From Straminergon stramineum (taxonomy: Eukaryota; Streptophyta; Bryopsida; Hypnales; Calliergonaceae), in NCBI GenBank assembly GCA_963920665.1, contig OY987264.1:34886906-34950905 (forward strand): 64,000 bases of DNA, given 5' to 3'. The position numbers and the translations under genes are program-made. The notes below the pieces were generated by a model that worked only from the letters and a program-made list of their open reading frames with translations, was not told where the DNA came from and made no database searches. Positions 63,115 through 64,000 of the stretch are shown piece by piece; positions within the stretch are counted from its first letter, which is position 1; the number at the start of each line of letters is the position of its first letter.

Positions 63115-64000
63115 CTATGAAACCCTAACTAGAACAAAACTAAATGGCAAAGCATAAAGAAAATATATTCGTGGAAGGATATTATGAAGACATCCAATGC
63201 AATTAGAAATTTAATTGTAATCCAATAACACCACCCTCCCACAATATGCAACGGCACTTCAGGAACCCTAGACCCTCCACGATCATGCACATGAAAGCTA
63301 GCCATCATTCTACATATACAAAAAGAATGCAGGAGCTCCCTCAAGAGAGTGGAAATCAATTCGGCGACACCTTTGTAACTAAATTGCGTACATGTTGTGA
63401 AGTGGCTTTGAAGGCAACTGACTCAGGTTATCATTGGCTCCTTCTAAAGCTATGGTGAAGTGGAGTGGGCTACTAGAACTTCAATGCGGGCTCAAAGGTG
63501 GTGATTATTGAATTGAATGTGGGAGAGAAGGTGGTGTTGTGAATGCGAAGGAGGAGAAGTACTCGTGAGCAAATGGCTACAACACTCAAAAAGTGAAAGC
63601 AAGACTCCCTCTCTTGCTGGTGACGTCACCCTAATCTAGGAGCCCATTCTATGGAGGAACAACTTTGGGTCATAATGCTGTGCATTGAACCAGGCGAAAA
63701 ATAGTTTTTTTTTTTAATATTTTTCTATGGATGTGGTGCCAAGTCAAAATTTTTGGTGCAATTTCAAGCCAAATCGCTAAAAAAAACCCCATTGAGGACA
63801 ACTTCCCATCTTCAATCATTGCTTGTGTCATGTGTTAGCATTCTCGTTGTCACTGCATAGTAGGAAGTAGCGGTCTCATCTAATTATCAAAGCAATAGGG
63901 TCCATTTGAGAGAGAAACTCCAACCATTAAATGGGGTCTATTCACGTAAGGTCCCATGATTGATTCTGGAGACCAAGAAATGGATTTCGTGACTCCCAGA
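63115..64000. other. 5' flank of the transposase pseudogene
   Basis: No gene supported. It may hold the promoter and terminal repeat of the hAT-like element, or the element may extend past the window edge. Confidence 0.4.

Noticed and set aside
58071..64000. Terminal inverted repeats and 8-bp target duplication of the hAT element
   Set aside because: I compared likely end regions and found no convincing pair. The 5' end may lie outside the window.

Overview
The window is nuclear DNA from a land plant. The evidence is one complete, intron-split plasma-membrane receptor-like kinase (RLK) of the plant RLK/Pelle type with canonical GT-AG introns, two related secreted or membrane proteins, a zinc-finger hAT-type transposase and large AT-rich tracts packed with short non-coding transposons. 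I cannot name the species. A non-flowering plant such as a bryophyte is a guess from the unfamiliar receptor ectodomain and the intergenic composition.

Layout. 1-9.9 kb is AT-rich intergenic DNA made of fold-back and TTAA-flanked elements. 9.95-11.5 kb holds gene 1, a small Cys-rich protein gene whose splice donor is mutated. 11.5-28.9 kb is again gene-free: TTAA elements, a G-poor motif-rich tract at 19.0-20.9 kb, a decayed retroelement-like stretch at 20.9-22.9 kb, fold-back elements, and a solo LTR with a perfect 5-bp target duplication. 29.5-32.7 kb holds gene 2, a direct-orientation paralogue of gene 1 that looks intact (signal peptide, Cys module, one membrane helix, short basic tail). 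33-51 kb is repeats: Tourist-like, TA-flanked and TTAA-flanked MITEs, long inverted repeats and a 51-bp tandem repeat. 53.6-57.0 kb holds gene 3, a seven-exon RLK with two tandem copies of the same Cys module, one membrane helix and a complete RD kinase. 57.7-58.1 kb is a hairpin-forming inverted repeat. 59.5-63.1 kb is a minus-strand hAT-like transposase with in-frame stops but no frameshift in the part traced.

The three receptor genes belong together. Every copy of the module has identical spacing, C-x11-C-x14-CC-x12-C-x-C-x22-C-x6-C-x2-C, plus one cysteine further upstream. All three genes place a phase-1 intron between the module and the membrane helix. The CC and CxC pattern resembles the eight-cysteine (lipid-transfer-like) fold, but I do not recognise the ten-cysteine arrangement as a described receptor ectodomain. 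A reasonable model, by inference, is a small clustered family in which gene 3 signals and genes 1 and 2 are kinase-less relatives (co-receptor or decoy). Gene 1 may now make only a soluble form.

The intergenic DNA is also informative. At least nine elements are bounded by TTAA and start CCCCTAA or a close variant. Most share an internal core, so they look like one large family of piggyBac-type non-autonomous elements. Several repeats show C-to-T / G-to-A decay, as expected of methylated transposons.
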